64,000 nucleotides of DNA from Mycobacterium sp. 155 (GCF_000373905.1 NZ_KB892705.1:1629909-1693908); one strand, 5' to 3'. Counted from the stretch's first letter, positions 39,523 through 51,845 are shown. A program made the numbers and translations. The notes: generated from the sequence alone by a model not told the origin.

Positions 39523-40257
39523 ATGTCAGTAGCCGTGCTCATAACGATCACCCTCGGGTGCATCGCATGGAGCTTGTGGATCCGGCGCGTCACCTGGTCG
39601 TGCCGGTGGGAGGTCGCCGCCACCCTCAACATCGCGCTGCAGGGCGCGGCGGTGGTGCTCATGTCTCCGCTGGCCTCGGAAACCATCGGCCGCCTGTTAC
39701 ACGATCTGACCGGTATGTGGAACGTCGAGGACTACATCGGTCACGACTGCTACATCGTGGCCGCGTCGGCGATCGTCTACAACGCGCTGGGCCGGTTGCA
39801 GGACGACGAAGCGATGCAGCACTCGTTCAAGCAGTACGTCGAGCGGCCCGCCACCCTGTGTATCCCGCTGCTGCTCGCCACGTTCTCGCTCGGCAACGGC
39901 GCAAAGGTCTATCGCTCCGACTTCTTCACGGTGCCAACGGACTTCTGGCTCAGCGCCTATTGGATCCTGCTGTGCGGCACGCTGACCTACCTGTTGCTCT
40001 ACGGCGCGCGGGCAATGCTGGTGCTGCGCAGGGATCCGCGGTCCCGACGAATCGCCAACATCTATCTGATTGCGTCGGTCAGCGGCATCCTGGCTTGCGC
40101 GGTGCGCATCACGACTGCGTGCTTCTCCGCCCTGCAGCCGTGGGAGAACGGAAAACTCGTCTGGCTCTTCGCCTGCATGTGCGGTGCGGTCTTCGCGCTC
40201 GCCGCGGCGCATTCGTGGCGCATCAAGACGCGTTGGCGGGCGCACAGCCAGCGCTGA
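39523..40257 (+). CDS. Seven-helix membrane protein of unknown function
   Basis: The 244 residues contain about seven hydrophobic helices, near 4-20, 34-52, 71-93, 110-128, 140-165, 177-200 and 210-232, with short loops and a basic C terminus. The segment DYIGHDCYIVAASAIVYNAL has His, Asp and Cys inside a helix, unusual for a simple structural protein. I do not recognise a named family; it resembles mycobacterial integral membrane proteins found next to small HTH genes. The ATG at 39523 was preferred to a TTG two codons earlier. It could be a sensor or effector under control of the HTH protein; this is inference from pairing. Confidence 0.6.
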   Translation: MSVAVLITITLGCIAWSLWIRRVTWSCRWEVAATLNIALQGAAVVLMSPLASETIGRLLHDLTGMWNVEDYIGHDCYIVAASAIVYNALGRLQDDEAMQHSFKQYVERPATLCIPLLLATFSLGNGAKVYRSDFFTVPTDFWLSAYWILLCGTLTYLLLYGARAMLVLRRDPRSRRIANIYLIASVSGILACAVRITTACFSALQPWENGKLVWLFACMCGAVFALAAAHSWRIKTRWRAHSQR

Positions 40258-40312
40258 GTTTTGATCGTCGGCGGCTGCCGGTGCCCGCGGAACCCGGCCT
40301 TTCGACAACTAA

Positions 40313-41581
40313 CTAGCCGGCGACCGGCTTGGGCAGCTCAAATGGAGCGGCACCGAGGTCGGCCACGGACTGGTAACCGCGCCGGCGAGCACTGGCGACA
40401 TCCTTGCGGATGACGGCATTGAGGGTGACGAAAGCCGTCATGTCGAGCATCATCGGAGTGATCAGCCGGTTGTGCACGAAACCGATCGCAAGGCCACTGG
40501 CCGGGTCTGCCCAGCCGAAAGAGCCACCCATTCCGAGGTGGCCGAAACCGGGCATGATGCCGAACGGCACGGAGTGGTATCCGAGGTGGAAGGACACCGG
40601 CACAACCAGGTTGCGATCGCGCCGCACTGCTGCCGGCCCGCTGAGGCCTGCGACGGTTTCCGCGGACAGAAACTCGACGCCCTCGAACCGGCCGCCATTG
40701 GCGATCGCGCCGTACATCCGCGCCAGCCCCCGCGCGGTCGCGACACCGTTGGCGGCGGGGATCTCGCTGTCCAGGAACGGCGTATCCCCTCGGATCAGTG
40801 ACATCACGCCTGGTACATACATGGACCCGAAAACGCCCGAGCGGTTCAACCGGGCCAATTTGGGTGCGAGGAAGTCGAAAACATGGTTGGGCCACAGCCG
40901 CTGTGGCGCCAGGATCTGCGCCGGGCGGGTCGGTGCGCCGTCGGGAGGCCGACCGAGATACAGACCGTCGGTACCTAGGGGTTCGGCCAGCTCGGTGCGG
41001 ACCAGTTCTCGCATGCCCTGGCCCGTCACGGCACGCGCCAAACCGGACAACAGCCATCCGTAGGTAAGCGCGTGGTAGGCCGGTTTGTCGAACAGCATCG
41101 GATTCACCGGCGCGGACGCGATGCGCTCCTCCATCAACCGAGGATCCAGCAGCTCAGCCAGACTCACCCCGTTGAGCTGTGACAAGCCGGCGCGATGCGC
41201 CATGACCTGGCGGACCGTGATCCCGGCCTTGCCGTTGTCGCCGAACTCCGGCCAGTAGGCGCACACCGGCGTGTCATAGTCGAGCAGACCGCGGTCGACC
41301 AGGCGATGGATGACGGTCGATGCCATGCCTTTGGTCGCGGAGAACACCATCGCGCCGGTATCAGCCGTCCAGAACTCGGTGCCGGTGCGGTTGGAGAATC
41401 CGGTCCACACGTCGACGACAGGCTGGCCGCCCTGGACGACAGCCAGGGCGCCGCCGCCGAACCGGCGGCCCGGGAACAGCTGTGAGAAGGCTCGCACCGT
41501 GCAGGCGAAACTGGCGTCCGCAGCACCCTGGACGCCGTGCGGGAGCGCGACGGTGCGGTCCCGACAATCACTGTCCGACAC
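40313..41581 (-). CDS. lipL: Serine beta-lactamase-like esterase
   Basis: A 422-residue class C beta-lactamase-fold esterase. The catalytic SxxK is SATK (Ser81, Lys84), and a YGWLL segment provides the Tyr motif. It matches M. tuberculosis LipL (Rv1497) in length and order and, as there, lies near meaB and mutAB. It would hydrolyse short or medium-chain esters. No clear signal peptide. The GTG at 41581 follows TAAATT by 7 nt with no ribosome binding site. Confidence 0.85.
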   Translation of the reverse strand: MSDSDCRDRTVALPHGVQGAADASFACTVRAFSQLFPGRRFGGGALAVVQGGQPVVDVWTGFSNRTGTEFWTADTGAMVFSATKGMASTVIHRLVDRGLLDYDTPVCAYWPEFGDNGKAGITVRQVMAHRAGLSQLNGVSLAELLDPRLMEERIASAPVNPMLFDKPAYHALTYGWLLSGLARAVTGQGMRELVRTELAEPLGTDGLYLGRPPDGAPTRPAQILAPQRLWPNHVFDFLAPKLARLNRSGVFGSMYVPGVMSLIRGDTPFLDSEIPAANGVATARGLARMYGAIANGGRFEGVEFLSAETVAGLSGPAAVRRDRNLVVPVSFHLGYHSVPFGIMPGFGHLGMGGSFGWADPASGLAIGFVHNRLITPMMLDMTAFVTLNAVIRKDVASARRRGYQSVADLGAAPFELPKPVAG

Positions 41582-41588
41582 AACATCG

Positions 41589-41594
41589 AATTTA
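41589..41594 (-). promoter_or_regulatory. -10-like element of lipL
   Basis: TAAATT on the minus strand, 7 nt before the GTG at 41581; fits a leaderless transcript. Confidence 0.5.
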
Positions 41595-41655
41595 CCTGGA
41601 ACCCCGGCTAACTACTGCCGCGTTACCGATCTGTTAACGCCACTCGGCCCTAACG

Positions 41656-41997
41656 TCATCGCATCGGCTTGTCATCGACCTTATAGTCGATATTCAGCGC
41701 ACCGTTCTTGACGGCCTTGACGGTCGCGGTGACGCCATACTTGGTGCCATTGGCAGCGGTCAGCACGCAATGCTGAGTCGCACCCACTTTGCCCGCGATA
41801 CCGTCGTCACATGTGACCGACTTGGCCTTGCACTTCGCCGCCGCCTCAAGCTTCTCCTTGGCCTCTGACTGCAGCTGAGCCTTGGAAAGCGTGGGCTGGC
41901 TACCGCTTTCCGCGTGACCGCTGCATCCGGTGAGCAACACACCGGCCACCGCGCCACCGGCGACAAGCCGGCGCAGCGTGGAGTTCACAGGTGACAT
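41656..41997 (-). CDS. DUF4333-type lipoprotein
   Basis: A 113-residue exported lipoprotein: signal RRLVAGGAVAGVLLTGC with acylated Cys about 25, then a small domain with a cysteine pair (AAAKCKAKSVTC) and a GVTATVKAVKNGAL strand, typical of DUF4333. The function is unknown; this family is common in the mycobacterial envelope. The ATG at 41997 was chosen because the signal peptide starts there; 17 more residues are open upstream. It follows meaB by 37 bp. Confidence 0.75.
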   Translation of the reverse strand: MSPVNSTLRRLVAGGAVAGVLLTGCSGHAESGSQPTLSKAQLQSEAKEKLEAAAKCKAKSVTCDDGIAGKVGATQHCVLTAANGTKYGVTATVKAVKNGALNIDYKVDDKPMR

Positions 41998-42034
41998 TCG
42001 GTTCGACCCGCCTTTCGATTGCCATCGGCGGTGA

Positions 42035-43006
42035 TCATTCCGCCGCATCGAGTATCTGCTGCGCCGCCAGGGCGGGTGTCAGTTCGCCGTCGCGCACCCG
42101 GCGCTCCACCTCCGCGCGGATCTCACGCACCCGCGGGTTGGACAGTAACCGGTCGAGCACGGTGTCGCGGACCATCGACCAGGTCCAATCGACCTGCTGC
42201 CGACGTCGCCGCTGGTCGAACTCCCCCGCCTCGGTGAGCACCTGTCGGTGTCTGAGCACCGCGTCCCACAATTCGACCAGGCCGCTACCCTCTAGTGCGC
42301 TCATGGTCAGAACCGGTGGGCGCCAAAGAGATTCACGAGGATAGAGCAATCGAACGGCTCCGGCGAGCTCACGAGCGGCCTGCTTGGCCTCGACAGCGTG
42401 CTCGCCGTCAGCCTTGTTCACCACCACGACGTCAGCCAGTTCCAAAACGCCCTTCTTGATGCCCTGCAACTGGTCGCCGGTACGGGCCAGGGTGAGGAAC
42501 ACGAAGGTGTCGACCATGTTGGCCACGACGACCTCGGACTGCCCCACCCCGACCGTCTCGATGAGGATGACGTCGTAGCCGGCAGCCTCAAGCAAAACGA
42601 TCGTCTCGCGCGTGGCCTTGGCGACCCCGCCGAGCGTCCCCGACGTCGGCGAGGGCCGGACGTAGGCGTCGGGATGCACCGCCAGCCGGGCCATGCGGGT
42701 CTTGTCGCCCAGGATGGAGCCGCCGGTCCGCGTCGACGACGGATCCACCGCCAGCACCGCGACCCGGTGGCCGGCCTCGATGAGGTACATGCCGAGCGCT
42801 TCGATGGCGGTCGACTTACCGACGCCGGGCACGCCGGTGATACCGACGTGCATGGCCGTCCCCGCGTGCGGCATCAGCTCCAGTAGTAGCTGCTGAGCCT
42901 GCGCACGGTGGTCGGCCCTGGTCGATTCGACCAGGGTGATGGCCCGTGCCAGGGCGGCGCGGTCGCGATCCCTGATCGCGGCCGCGAGTTCGGTGACTGT
43001 AGCCAT
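42035..43006 (-). CDS. meaB: Methylmalonyl-CoA mutase-associated GTPase
   Basis: G3E-type GTPase that loads and protects the cobalamin cofactor of methylmalonyl-CoA mutase. In 323 residues: P-loop GVPGVGKST (58-66), [20 protein letters not shown] (switch region) and NKAD for guanine recognition. The ATG at 43006 is 4 bp after the mutB stop, so mutA-mutB-meaB form one operon. The mazEF4 pair that I recall lying between these genes in M. tuberculosis is absent here. Confidence 0.94.
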   Translation of the reverse strand: MATVTELAAAIRDRDRAALARAITLVESTRADHRAQAQQLLLELMPHAGTAMHVGITGVPGVGKSTAIEALGMYLIEAGHRVAVLAVDPSSTRTGGSILGDKTRMARLAVHPDAYVRPSPTSGTLGGVAKATRETIVLLEAAGYDVILIETVGVGQSEVVVANMVDTFVFLTLARTGDQLQGIKKGVLELADVVVVNKADGEHAVEAKQAARELAGAVRLLYPRESLWRPPVLTMSALEGSGLVELWDAVLRHRQVLTEAGEFDQRRRRQQVDWTWSMVRDTVLDRLLSNPRVREIRAEVERRVRDGELTPALAAQQILDAAE

Positions 43007-43010
43007 ACGC

Positions 43011-45281
<2,271 letters not shown>

Positions 45282-45282
45282 A

Positions 45283-47142
45283 TCAGGCCCCCAGTTCGGT
45301 GAGCAGGTTCGACAAGGCTTCCACCGCATTGATTTTCGCGGTCAGATATCCGTCGGGTCTCGAGTCGGCTTCCGCCACGGCCTTTTCCCGACCAACCAGC
45401 AGGATCCTGCCGACGCCGGCATCGCGGGCGGCGGCCACCACCGCCGCGGACTCAGTGCCGTAGCGGGCATTGGTCCCGCACAACACCGCGACGCTGGGTG
45501 AACCGGCGTCGGCCACCGCCGAGGCAACACCCGCGGCGTCGACCGTGCCCGGGTTGATCGCTTCGATCCCGCCCGAGGCCAGCAGGTTGCTCGCGAACGT
45601 GGTCCGCAGGTTGTGCTCGGCCAGCGGGCCCAGCGGCAGCAGCAGCACCCGGGGACGGGCTCCGGTACTGGCCAGGAATGCATCGGAGCGGTCCCGCAGC
45701 TCTTCGAACCCGGCTGCGTAGCGCTCCCAGCCGCAAACTGAATCATCTTGCCGGAGAGGAGCTTCGGCGAGGTTCGGGAACTCATTGACGCCGGTGATGG
45801 CGGTCCGACGATGCGCGATGTCATCGGAACGCCGATGCGCCACCTCGGCGATCTCGCCGCGCAGGTAGTCCTGGGCCGCCACGAATCCGCCGCGGGCTTC
45901 TATCTGCTGGAAATGCGCCCAGGCCTGCTCAGCGAGCTGGGCGGTGAGATCCTCGACGAACCACGATCCACCCGCCGGGTCGAGCACCTGGCCCAGGTGT
46001 GACTCCTCGAGCAGCAGCAGCTGCGTGTTGCGCGCGATCCGGCGCGCGAAAGTGGTTGAAGTGCCGTCTAATCCGCCGGGAATGGCCACATCGAACGGGC
46101 GGACCGCGATGGTGTCGGCGCCGCCGATACCCGCGGAGAACGCGGCGAGCGTGGTGCGGAGCATGTTCACCCACGGATCGCGTTGGGTCATCATCGGCAG
46201 CGACGTCGTCGCGTGCACGGCGGCGGCGCCCGAGTCAGGGGCACCGATCACCTCGGCGACCCTGGCCCACAGCTGCCGGGCCGCCCGCAGCTTGGCGATG
46301 GTCATGAACTGATCGTCATCGGCCGCGTACCGGAAGCTGATCTGGCGTAAGGCATCTTCGGCCGCGATGTCACCGTCACCCAGGATGCGCAGATAAGCCA
46401 CGCCTGCGGCGATCGACGCCGCCAGCTCCCAGGCCGCGCCGGCTCCGCGGTTGTGGAACGCCGGGCCGTCGACAGTGATGGCACGTACCCGGCCCGAATA
46501 CCCGGACAGTTGTGCAGCGGTGATGACGACGTCGGCTTCGGGCGCACCATCGTGCCCGGAAAACCGTGCGGTCAGCGGGTCGGCGCCCAGATCGATGGAC
46601 AGCCGGGCGCGCTGGTCGCCGTCGAGGTCCGCCAGCAGGGCCAGCACGGTCTCCGCGGTTGCGCGATAGTCGGCGCCCGTGGCCTCGAACACGATCGGCA
46701 CCAGGTCCAGGAACACCCCGTCGAGCAGTTGCCGCACATCTGCCGCAGCAGTTCCGTCACTGCCCCCGATGCGCAGCGTGAGGGCACTGACGCCTTCGGT
46801 CAGCGCAAGCAGCACAGCCCCGTTGACGGTCTCCACCCCGGAGCCGGGCACGATCGGGAACGCTTCGGCAACCCGCCAACCGGTCTTGACGTCGCGGTGC
46901 GCGTCACCACCGCGCACGAACGGCCACTGACCGGGCAACGACGACTCGGGCGGCGCGGCGTCGGGACTCGTGTAGAGCGGTCGAATGGGGAACCCCTCGT
47001 AGGTGGCGGAGTCCAGCAGCCGCTCCGGCTCGGCCGGCAAGTCGGCGGCATTCCCGCGCCGCCCCTTGGTGAGAACGCCGGCAACCGCCTTGCGCCATTG
47101 ATCACGGTCGGATTCGATTGCCCTGGACCCCTGTAACGACAC
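45283..47142 (-). CDS. mutA: Methylmalonyl-CoA mutase, small subunit
   Basis: Structural partner of MutB. The 619 residues share the barrel layout ([22 protein letters not shown]) but the C-terminal domain lacks the DxHxxG cobalamin motif, as expected for the small subunit. Start choice: the GTG at 47142 has AGGAG 6 bases upstream and gives an N terminus matching the M. tuberculosis length; the frame is open to a GTG at 47178 without such a site. It is divergent from the TVP38-type gene. Confidence 0.93.
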   Translation of the reverse strand: MSLQGSRAIESDRDQWRKAVAGVLTKGRRGNAADLPAEPERLLDSATYEGFPIRPLYTSPDAAPPESSLPGQWPFVRGGDAHRDVKTGWRVAEAFPIVPGSGVETVNGAVLLALTEGVSALTLRIGGSDGTAAADVRQLLDGVFLDLVPIVFEATGADYRATAETVLALLADLDGDQRARLSIDLGADPLTARFSGHDGAPEADVVITAAQLSGYSGRVRAITVDGPAFHNRGAGAAWELAASIAAGVAYLRILGDGDIAAEDALRQISFRYAADDDQFMTIAKLRAARQLWARVAEVIGAPDSGAAAVHATTSLPMMTQRDPWVNMLRTTLAAFSAGIGGADTIAVRPFDVAIPGGLDGTSTTFARRIARNTQLLLLEESHLGQVLDPAGGSWFVEDLTAQLAEQAWAHFQQIEARGGFVAAQDYLRGEIAEVAHRRSDDIAHRRTAITGVNEFPNLAEAPLRQDDSVCGWERYAAGFEELRDRSDAFLASTGARPRVLLLPLGPLAEHNLRTTFASNLLASGGIEAINPGTVDAAGVASAVADAGSPSVAVLCGTNARYGTESAAVVAAARDAGVGRILLVGREKAVAEADSRPDGYLTAKINAVEALSNLLTELGA

Positions 47143-47280
47143 CCGCATCTCCTGTTGCCTCAGCGTGTGATCAGCCACCTGTCCACCAGGCTAAATGATC
47201 GCTGCCACACTCCTGCCGCGGGCAGCACGACGAAGACGACGCCGCGAATGCGAGATATTCACGGGCGGCCCGTAATCTTG

Positions 47281-48033
47281 ATGAACGTGAAACCCGTCGT
47301 CAGCACCCTGCGTACCGTGCGCACCGCGGTAGTGGCGACGGCACTGCAATTACCGCCCCGCCGCATCATCGGGATCCTGGCCGCAGTTGTCGTTCTCGTC
47401 GCAATCGCGCTTCTGGTGCCGTTGCCCACCGCGATGCAGCTGCGGGATCAGGCCGACTCCGTCGGACCGTGGTTTCCGCTTGCCTTCCTCGGCGCACACA
47501 TCGTGGTGACGGTGTTTCCGTTTCCACGCACGGCCTTCACGCTGGCCGCCGGATTGCTGTTCGGTCCGGTGCTCGGGGTGGGGATCGCGGTCGCGGCCAG
47601 CACGGTAAGCGCGGTGATCGCGTTGCTCCTGGTCCGGGCAGCCGGCTGGCAACTGAATCGTCTCGTCTCTCATCCGAAGGTCGAGTCGGTCGACGCCCGG
47701 CTGCGTCAGCGCGGATGGCCGGTGATCATGTCGATGCGGCTGATCCCGGCCGTGCCGTTCTCGGTGCTCAACTACGCCGCCGGAGCGTCGGCCGTGCGGG
47801 TGGTGCCGTACACGCTCGCCACCCTGGTGGGGCTGCTTCCGGGCACGGCTGCCGTCGTGATCCTCGGAGACGCGCTGACCGGCAACATCAGTCCCTCGCT
47901 ATTTCTGGTGTCGTTGGGCACGGCCGCCCTGGGTGTGGCCGGGCTCATCTTCGAGATGCGCAGTCACGGCGGTGAACGACGCCCGCTCCGCTCCGCGAGC
48001 GAGCGTGTCGGTACGCCGACACGCCGCACATAG
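47281..48033 (+). CDS. TVP38/TMEM64-family membrane protein
   Basis: The 250 residues have six or so helices and the family core: FPFPRTAFTLAAGLLFGPVLG, then MSMRLIPAVPFSVLNYAAGA. TVP38/DedA-like proteins act on membrane lipid transport or homeostasis. It corresponds to Rv1491c beside mutA. The ATG at 47281 is the first reasonable start; TAATCT at 47273-47278 would fit better with a leaderless GTG at 47287. The C-terminal codons contain a stable hairpin. Confidence 0.8.
   Translation: MNVKPVVSTLRTVRTAVVATALQLPPRRIIGILAAVVVLVAIALLVPLPTAMQLRDQADSVGPWFPLAFLGAHIVVTVFPFPRTAFTLAAGLLFGPVLGVGIAVAASTVSAVIALLLVRAAGWQLNRLVSHPKVESVDARLRQRGWPVIMSMRLIPAVPFSVLNYAAGASAVRVVPYTLATLVGLLPGTAAVVILGDALTGNISPSLFLVSLGTAALGVAGLIFEMRSHGGERRPLRSASERVGTPTRRT
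48003..48024 (+). terminator. Hairpin inside the last codons of the TVP38-type gene
   Basis: Perfect 9-bp stem GCGTGTCGG / CCGACACGC with a TACG tetraloop, ending 9 bp before the stop codon's last base. No T-tract. It may end transcription of this gene before the next promoter. Confidence 0.4.
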
Positions 48034-48090
48034 CGGGATTCAACGGTCGCGCGTCACAGGCGGATTGCCACTTCCAGCGAAGTAAATGAT

Positions 48091-48108
48091 TGTTTACAAT
48101 TGTAAACA
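48091..48108. promoter_or_regulatory. Self-operator and -10 of the TetR gene at 48108
   Basis: TGTTTACAATTGTAAACA is a perfect 18-bp palindrome. It includes a consensus -10, TACAAT (48095-48100), and its last base is the A of the start codon. A TetR dimer bound here would shut off its own leaderless message and the reductase gene behind it. Confidence 0.75.
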
Positions 48109-48740
48109 TGGGTTCACCCGCCGATGACCGGACCGCGCGAGCACGCATTCGCGACGAGGCCCTGCGACTCTTCGCCAAACGCGGCACCGATGCCGTCACG
48201 ATGCGCGATATCGCCGGCGCCGCCGGCGTGTCCCCTGCCCTAGTGGTGCGACATTACGGTTCGAAGGACGGCCTGGTGGCCGCGGTCGACGATCACGTAG
48301 TCGGCATTCTGGAGGGGCTGCTCAGCGAAACGACCGGCACCGCCGCCGATGACGTCCTGGGACCCTCCGCGGTGCCGACCCTGGTGGATGCCATGGCCAC
48401 CCATCTGCCGCCTGACTCGCCCGTCCCCGCGTATCTGGGCCGGTTGCTTACGACAGGTGGCCCGCTCGGATCGGCATTGTTCGCCCGCCTGTACGGGATC
48501 AGCCGAACCGCCCTGGATGCCATGGTCGCCGGAGGCGTCGCCGACGCCGGAACGGATCCCGCGGTGCGCGCGGCAGTGCTCATGGCCAACGACCTGGCGG
48601 TACTGATCCTGCGACCGCACCTCACCGAGGTCCTGGGCGTCGACCCGCTGACGCATGGCGGGATGTCGCGTTGGGCAGCAGAAGTTCTCGCGATCTATCG
48701 GGATGGGCTGCAGTCCGAATCGAAAGGAGAAATACCATGA
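48108..48740 (+). CDS. TetR-family transcriptional regulator
   Basis: A 210-residue TetR protein with an N-terminal helix-turn-helix (VTMRDIAGAAGVSPALVVRH, about 31-50) and an unassigned ligand domain. Upstream codons to 48090 are excluded because the ATG at 48108 lies 7 nt after TACAAT and the palindrome occupies the region before it. Its stop overlaps the start of the reductase gene (ATGA), so both are one operon. The ligand is unknown, perhaps a small compound handled by the reductase. Confidence 0.85.
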   Translation: MGSPADDRTARARIRDEALRLFAKRGTDAVTMRDIAGAAGVSPALVVRHYGSKDGLVAAVDDHVVGILEGLLSETTGTAADDVLGPSAVPTLVDAMATHLPPDSPVPAYLGRLLTTGGPLGSALFARLYGISRTALDAMVAGGVADAGTDPAVRAAVLMANDLAVLILRPHLTEVLGVDPLTHGGMSRWAAEVLAIYRDGLQSESKGEIP

Positions 48741-49216
48741 CCGCCGACATGTTCGCCGACCTCGGCGCGCGCATCCTGCGCAATCGCCGGCTGGTGCGCG
48801 CCCCGATCTGGGTCTATCGCATGCGCGCGGGAGCTCTGCTGGGTTCACGGGTGCTGATGCTCGAACACATCGGTCGCACATCGGGCCGACGACGCTACGT
48901 CGTGTTGGAAGTCATCGACCACCCAGCCGCCGACATCTATACCGTCGCCTCCGGATTCGGCGCGAAAGCCCAGTGGTTCCGCAACATCGGTGCCAATCCC
49001 CACGTCCGGGTATGGGCGGGAAGCCGCGCGCCCAGGCCTGCCGTCGCACACGTGCTCGACCAACAGGGCACCGACCGCGTATTGAACGCTTACCGGTCGG
49101 GCCACCCCACGGCATGGGCGCAGTTCAAGCCGATCCTGGAAGAGACGCTCGGCCAACCGATCACCGACACCGGTACCCCGCTGCCCATGGTCGAGCTGCG
49201 TTTACAAGCCGGCTGA
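48737..49216 (+). CDS. Deazaflavin (F420)-dependent nitroreductase-family protein
   Basis: A 159-residue split-barrel protein of the DUF385/Ddn group: VLMLEHIGRTSGRRRYVVLEV with IYTVASGFGAKAQWFRNIG, the usual F420-binding region. Such proteins reduce quinones or other compounds with F420H2, or bind F420 or haem-related ligands. The ATG has a good ribosome binding site (AAAGGAGA) and overlaps the TetR stop by 4 bp. The tail lacks the family's usual IPVFVLxP ending. It is likely induced by the ligand of the TetR protein. Confidence 0.8.
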   Translation: MTADMFADLGARILRNRRLVRAPIWVYRMRAGALLGSRVLMLEHIGRTSGRRRYVVLEVIDHPAADIYTVASGFGAKAQWFRNIGANPHVRVWAGSRAPRPAVAHVLDQQGTDRVLNAYRSGHPTAWAQFKPILEETLGQPITDTGTPLPMVELRLQAG

Positions 49217-49256
49217 ACCCGAGCGGCTCAGCCGGCACCACAACGGCTTTGGCGGC

Positions 49257-50456
49257 TCAGGCGCGATGCGATCCGCGAGGCAGGCCCTCCTGCGGATTGG
49301 GCGTGTCCAACGACCGTGGCGGCTGGGCCGGGGCCGGAGCACCTAGCGGCGGTGTCGTGGCGCGCGCTTCGGCCTCGGCCTTGGCGACAGCCTGAGCGAT
49401 CGCAGGGTCGGTGTCGGTGGAGAACCAGTCGGCAACCTCTTCGCTGTCGTCCTCGGGCTTCGGCAGGTCATCCTCTACCGGGGTCGGGGTGTAGCGGAAC
49501 ACGCCGTCCTCGCCGGGCGCACCCAGCATCTTGGTGAATCCCTGCAGCGCCGAACCGAAATCGCTCGGCACGAGCCATACCTTGTTCGCTTCACCCTTGG
49601 CCATCTGCGGCAGGGTCTGCAAATACTGGTAGGCCAGCATCTCCGGCGTGGGCCGGCCGGCCTTGATCGCCGCGAACGTCTTCTCGATGGCCTTGGCCTG
49701 GCCCTGCGCCTGCAGGTACTGGGCGGCCCGCTCACCCTGCGCCCGCAGCATGCGGGACTGCCGATCGGCCTCGGCGGCCAGAATCGCGGCCTGCTTGGCG
49801 CCTTCCGCCGCCAGGATCTGGGACTGCTTCTGCCCCTCGGCCTGTTTGATCGACGATTCCCGCACACCCTCGGCCGTCAGAATCATGGCCCGTTTGTCGC
49901 GGTCGGCCTTCATCTGCTTCTCCATCGACTCCTGGATCGACGGTGGCGGGTCGATGCTGCGCAGCTCGACCCGGGCCACTCGCAGACCCCAGCGGCCGGT
50001 GGCCTCATCGAGCACACCCCGCAGCTGCGCGTTGATCGAATCACGCGACGTCAGCGTCTGCTCCAGCGTCATGCCGCCGACCACGTTGCGCAGCGTCGTG
50101 GTGGTCAGCTGCTCGACGCCGACGATGTAGTTGCTGATCTGATACACCGCGGCCTGCGGGTTGGTGACCTGGAAGTAGACGACCGTGTCGATGTTCAGCG
50201 TCAGGTTGTCCTCGGTGATCACGGGCTGCGGCGGGAACGACACCACCCGCTCACGCAAGTCCACGCGGGCGCGGATCCGGTCGATGAACGGCACCAACAG
50301 CGTCAGCTGGCCACTGACCGTGCGGCTGTACCGACCAAGCCGCTCGATGACCGCCGCCTCGGCCTGAGGAATCAGCGCGACGGACTTCGCCACCACGATG
50401 ATCGCGAATATCACCAGTACCACCAGGAAGACCAACCCGGCTAGAGCACCGTCCAT
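49257..50456 (-). CDS. SPFH/stomatin-like membrane protein (Rv1488-like)
   Basis: A 399-residue protein: one N-terminal membrane helix (LAGLVFLVVLVIFAIIVVAK), an SPFH/band 7 domain (about 35-200), a long Ala/Gln/Lys/Glu-rich coiled coil (about 200-265) and an acidic, disordered C terminus. Such scaffolds oligomerise in membrane microdomains. It is paired with the NfeD-like gene 21 bp upstream, the standard partner. Its exact role in mycobacteria is not established. Confidence 0.88.
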   Translation of the reverse strand: MDGALAGLVFLVVLVIFAIIVVAKSVALIPQAEAAVIERLGRYSRTVSGQLTLLVPFIDRIRARVDLRERVVSFPPQPVITEDNLTLNIDTVVYFQVTNPQAAVYQISNYIVGVEQLTTTTLRNVVGGMTLEQTLTSRDSINAQLRGVLDEATGRWGLRVARVELRSIDPPPSIQESMEKQMKADRDKRAMILTAEGVRESSIKQAEGQKQSQILAAEGAKQAAILAAEADRQSRMLRAQGERAAQYLQAQGQAKAIEKTFAAIKAGRPTPEMLAYQYLQTLPQMAKGEANKVWLVPSDFGSALQGFTKMLGAPGEDGVFRYTPTPVEDDLPKPEDDSEEVADWFSTDTDPAIAQAVAKAEAEARATTPPLGAPAPAQPPRSLDTPNPQEGLPRGSHRA

Positions 50457-50477
50457 TGGTAGACCCCCTTCGTCGTT

Positions 50478-50912
50478 TTACAGTGACTTGAAGACAACCG
50501 CGGTCGCGCCGTCGATCCTGATAACGGTCACGTGGTCACCCGGCTCGAACACATCGTCGTCGTTGAGCGGTCGCGCCGTCCAGACTTCCCCGTCGAGCTT
50601 GACCTGTCCCTCGTGCCGCGCGACCCGGTCCAGCACCAGCGCGGATTGGCCTTCCAAGGCCTTGACCGGGTCAGGGAGACCGTGCCCGCTGAGCAACCGC
50701 CGGCGCAGCGCCGGCCGTACCAACACGAGCAGTAGAACCGAAACCACCAGGAATACCGCGCCGTCCGCCCACACCGGCCAGTCCACCAATGCGCTGGTGG
50801 CGGTGGCTGCCAGCGCTCCGCCGGCGAGCATGAGCAGGAACATATCGCCAGTCAGCGCCTCAACCCCGGCCAGCCCCAGCGCTACGATGAGCCAGATCAG
50901 CCACACAGGCAT
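50478..50912 (-). CDS. NfeD-like membrane protein (Rv1487-like)
   Basis: A 144-residue short-type NfeD: two or three helices ([37 protein letters not shown]) and a C-terminal OB-fold domain ([27 protein letters not shown]). These proteins work with SPFH partners, here the next gene. The ATG at 50912 is 6 nt after TAGGGT, so the operon message is probably leaderless. Confidence 0.88.
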   Translation of the reverse strand: MPVWLIWLIVALGLAGVEALTGDMFLLMLAGGALAATATSALVDWPVWADGAVFLVVSVLLLVLVRPALRRRLLSGHGLPDPVKALEGQSALVLDRVARHEGQVKLDGEVWTARPLNDDDVFEPGDHVTVIRIDGATAVVFKSL

Positions 50913-50918
50913 GCGTCC

Positions 50919-50924
50919 ACCCTA
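50919..50924 (-). promoter_or_regulatory. -10-like element of the NfeD/SPFH operon
   Basis: TAGGGT on the minus strand, 6 nt before the ATG at 50912; fits a leaderless transcript. Confidence 0.5.
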
Positions 50925-50969
50925 GCGAATCCCGCCCATTCGGTGCCCGACTACTACACTGCCAGCATC

Positions 50970-51824
50970 ATGTGGTGTCCAAGTGCAACATTGTCGGTGT
51001 GGGCCAACGCCTGGCTCGCCGGCGTCGCCGCGCCCGACGACGTCCTCGACGCGCTATCTCAATGGGCTCCAACGCATTCTGTGACCGCCTACGATTCCGC
51101 GGCCGCAGTGCGCACCAGTCTGCCCTGGCCGGAATTGGAGGATTCCGGCTCGGTATCGCTGCTGCAGACGTTGCGCACCGCCGCAGGGCGGTCGGTGCAG
51201 ACTCCCACCATCACGGTCGCCCAGCCGGTCCCCGGTGACGTCCGCGGCCTGCCTGCAGGCACCCAGTTCCAGCGCGACGCCGTGACCGTCGGCGAGGCCG
51301 TCATCGTCAGCCACGACGAGTTACCGGGCGTCGGCCTGGTCCCCGAGTTCGAGTACTTCGAATTCGATGAAATCGAGGACGATTCGATATTCGACCCGGA
51401 GCCTCGGGCGCTGTCCTGGACGGTGTACTCGGTGCCGACGATGCCCCCGGCCGAACAGTTCGAGCTGGGCACGGCCGAGTACGAACTGCGTTCTGCTGTC
51501 CGCTCTGCTGCTGAGACGCTGGGCACACTGCGCTCCGGGACCGGGATGGCCACGGATGACCCGCGTGGCATGGTCCAACAGATCCTGGAGGCCACGCGAC
51601 TGCACCGTATCCCCGACCACGCCCCGACCCGTGCCATCCGGGTCCTGGAAACCGCAGCGCACGTCGACGCGATCATCACGGTCAGCGCCGGGTTGACCCC
51701 GATCGGCCTGCAGACCTCCTCGGAAGTTCAGCTCGCCGGGGACACTCTGCGGCCCCTGACACAAGTGGTGCGGGCCGCGCGGTTAGCCGCGCTCGGCGCG
51801 ATTCTGCAATCCGCCTGGCGCTGA
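50970..51824 (+). CDS. Conserved mycobacterial protein (Rv1486c-like)
   Basis: No known domain recognised. The 284-residue protein (293 from a GTG at 50943) is soluble, with an Asp/Glu-rich middle segment ([19 protein letters not shown]) and a C terminus rich in Ala and Arg ([19 protein letters not shown]). It corresponds in place to Rv1486c, opposite hemH. The ATG at 50970 lies 9 nt after TACACT. No function is known to me. Confidence 0.7.
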   Translation: MWCPSATLSVWANAWLAGVAAPDDVLDALSQWAPTHSVTAYDSAAAVRTSLPWPELEDSGSVSLLQTLRTAAGRSVQTPTITVAQPVPGDVRGLPAGTQFQRDAVTVGEAVIVSHDELPGVGLVPEFEYFEFDEIEDDSIFDPEPRALSWTVYSVPTMPPAEQFELGTAEYELRSAVRSAAETLGTLRSGTGMATDDPRGMVQQILEATRLHRIPDHAPTRAIRVLETAAHVDAIITVSAGLTPIGLQTSSEVQLAGDTLRPLTQVVRAARLAALGAILQSAWR

Positions 51825-51845
51825 ACCTCGCGAAACGAATACGGT

